Of a stretch of 43,487 nucleotides of DNA, positions 42,864 to 43,487 are shown piece after piece. The notes beneath the pieces are model-generated. The model was given only the letters and a program-made list of their open reading frames with translations. It was not told where the DNA came from and searched no databases. Each line of letters begins with the position of its first letter. The first letter of the stretch is position 1. This DNA comes from UBA961 sp041191145 (GTDB lineage Bacteria > Bacteroidota > Ignavibacteria > Kapaibacteriales > UBA961): positions 1-43,487 of the forward strand of contig JBEEPK010000010.1 in assembly GCA_041191145.1 (NCBI GenBank). The letters are read 5' to 3'. The position numbers and the translations under genes are program-made.

Positions 42864-43487
42864 CTATTCTTCAGGTCGGATATCTTTTATGGACAATTGG
42901 GGTGCATTCGATCCATTATGGGTATTCTCTTCCAAATTGAAGCAAATGGAAAAGGGTTTTCCATTCGTGCAATATTTGAGTTTGTGAGCAAGATTGAATC
43001 CGATTGCATCAATGACAAAATTGGATTGCATTGTGCGCAATTTCAAATGATTCCCGCCAATGATTTTCACGCCATTTGCCGAGCGAACATTTTTGGCATA
43101 AAACATTGGTTTGGAATTGGAATATCCAAATGGTGCAAATCTTCGCAAAACTTCCAAAAATCTGGGTGAAAGCTCACTAAGCTGCAATTCTGAATCTACT
43201 ACAATCTCAGGTATGAGCATTTCGGGAGTGATCTCACGATGAGCAATTTCATCAATGGATTCACGCAATTGGAGAATATCTTCCTCGCGTAAAGTCACGC
43301 CTGCAGCATGTTTATGTCCACCAAATTCCAAAAGCAAATGCTCGCATTCTTTCAAAGCATTGTGAATATCGAAATTACGAATGCTTCTTGCTGAACCTTT
43401 CGCATGTTTATCCAAAGAGGTAAGTAGAATCGTTGGAAGATGGAAGCGTTCCACAAGGCGTGATGCCACGATTCCAATGACTCCCGC
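42864..43487 (-). CDS. recJ: single-stranded-DNA exonuclease RecJ, C-terminal part (cut by window edge)
   Basis: The visible 207 codons are the C-terminal part of RecJ, a 5'-3' ssDNA exonuclease of recombination and mismatch repair. The frame is open at the window end and begins AGVIGIVASRLVERF, which matches the conserved GVIGIVASR segment. The DHHA1 motif FGGHKHAAGVTL, typical of this family, follows, and then the OB-like end with FAPFGYSNSKPMF. The N-terminal DHH domain with the catalytic aspartates lies outside the window. Confidence 0.95.
   Translation of the reverse strand, partial: AGVIGIVASRLVERFHLPTILLTSLDKHAKGSARSIRNFDIHNALKECEHLLLEFGGHKHAAGVTLREEDILQLRESIDEIAHREITPEMLIPEIVVDSELQLSELSPRFLEVLRRFAPFGYSNSKPMFYAKNVRSANGVKIIGGNHLKLRTMQSNFVIDAIGFNLAHKLKYCTNGKPFSICFNLEENTHNGSNAPQLSIKDIRPEE

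Overview
The window looks like a chromosomal segment of a moderately AT-rich bacterium from the Bacteroidota/Chlorobi side of the FCB group; the best guess is an Ignavibacteria- or Kapabacteria-like lineage. The reasons are three secreted proteins with C-terminal type IX secretion (T9SS) sorting domains, an Oar-like TonB-dependent receptor with a carboxypeptidase-regulatory N-terminus, a GWxTD-domain protein next to a TPR lipoprotein, BNR/sortilin-like giant proteins, and ThyX. About half the genes have a visible Shine-Dalgarno sequence, often GGAG or GAAGG seven bases before the ATG, which is more than is usual in classical Bacteroidetes. No rRNA, tRNA, CRISPR array, IS element or prophage was seen.

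Layout. 1-5.4 kb (+): a tight run of MFS exporter, YbdK-like carboxylate-amine ligase, hotdog thioesterase, APC amino-acid permease and an orphan PilM/actin-like protein. 5.7-12 kb: two giant BNR/beta-propeller proteins on opposite strands whose stop codons abut. 12.1-14.8 kb (-): glycogen synthase translationally coupled to a lipoprotein. 15.1-18.85 kb (+): a 1054-residue glycine-rich T9SS surface protein, msrB and xseB. 18.9-23.1 kb: thyX (-), then mscL, a BatA/VWA membrane protein and a PAP2 phosphatase (+). 23.2-28 kb (+): an Oar-like TonB receptor ending in the only strong intrinsic terminator of the window, then a T9SS-exported serine hydrolase. 28-29.8 kb (-): a large uncharacterised protein. 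30-35.1 kb (+): an SMR/Gdx exporter, mnmA, GWxTD protein and TPR lipoprotein. 35.1-40.7 kb (-): hpt, an odd fused outer-membrane protein, and a four-gene coupled operon (lipase lipoprotein, HIT, ksgA, Aur1-like PAP2). 40.8-43.5 kb: HNH nuclease and LptF/G permease (+), and the C-terminal part of RecJ (-), which runs off the window.

How it fits together. Most of the coding capacity serves the cell envelope: outer-membrane uptake (TonB receptor), T9SS cargo, lipoproteins, LPS transport, lipid phosphatases and mechanosensitive release. Housekeeping nucleic-acid genes (thyX, xseB, mnmA, ksgA, hpt, recJ) are interspersed. The genome is very compact: genes in operons overlap by TGATG, ATGA or TAATG junctions, and four of the five convergent gene pairs overlap or lie within 2 bp of each other.

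The items most worth a second look are the double-signal-peptide fused ORF with an acidic 24-bp tandem repeat (35.7-37.0 kb), a perfect 8-bp inverted repeat beside the lipase operon promoter (40.8 kb), a perfect DnaA box upstream of thyX (19.8 kb), and the unassigned proteins at 4.5 and 28-29.8 kb. I do not see a clear defence island or an obviously new multi-gene system.
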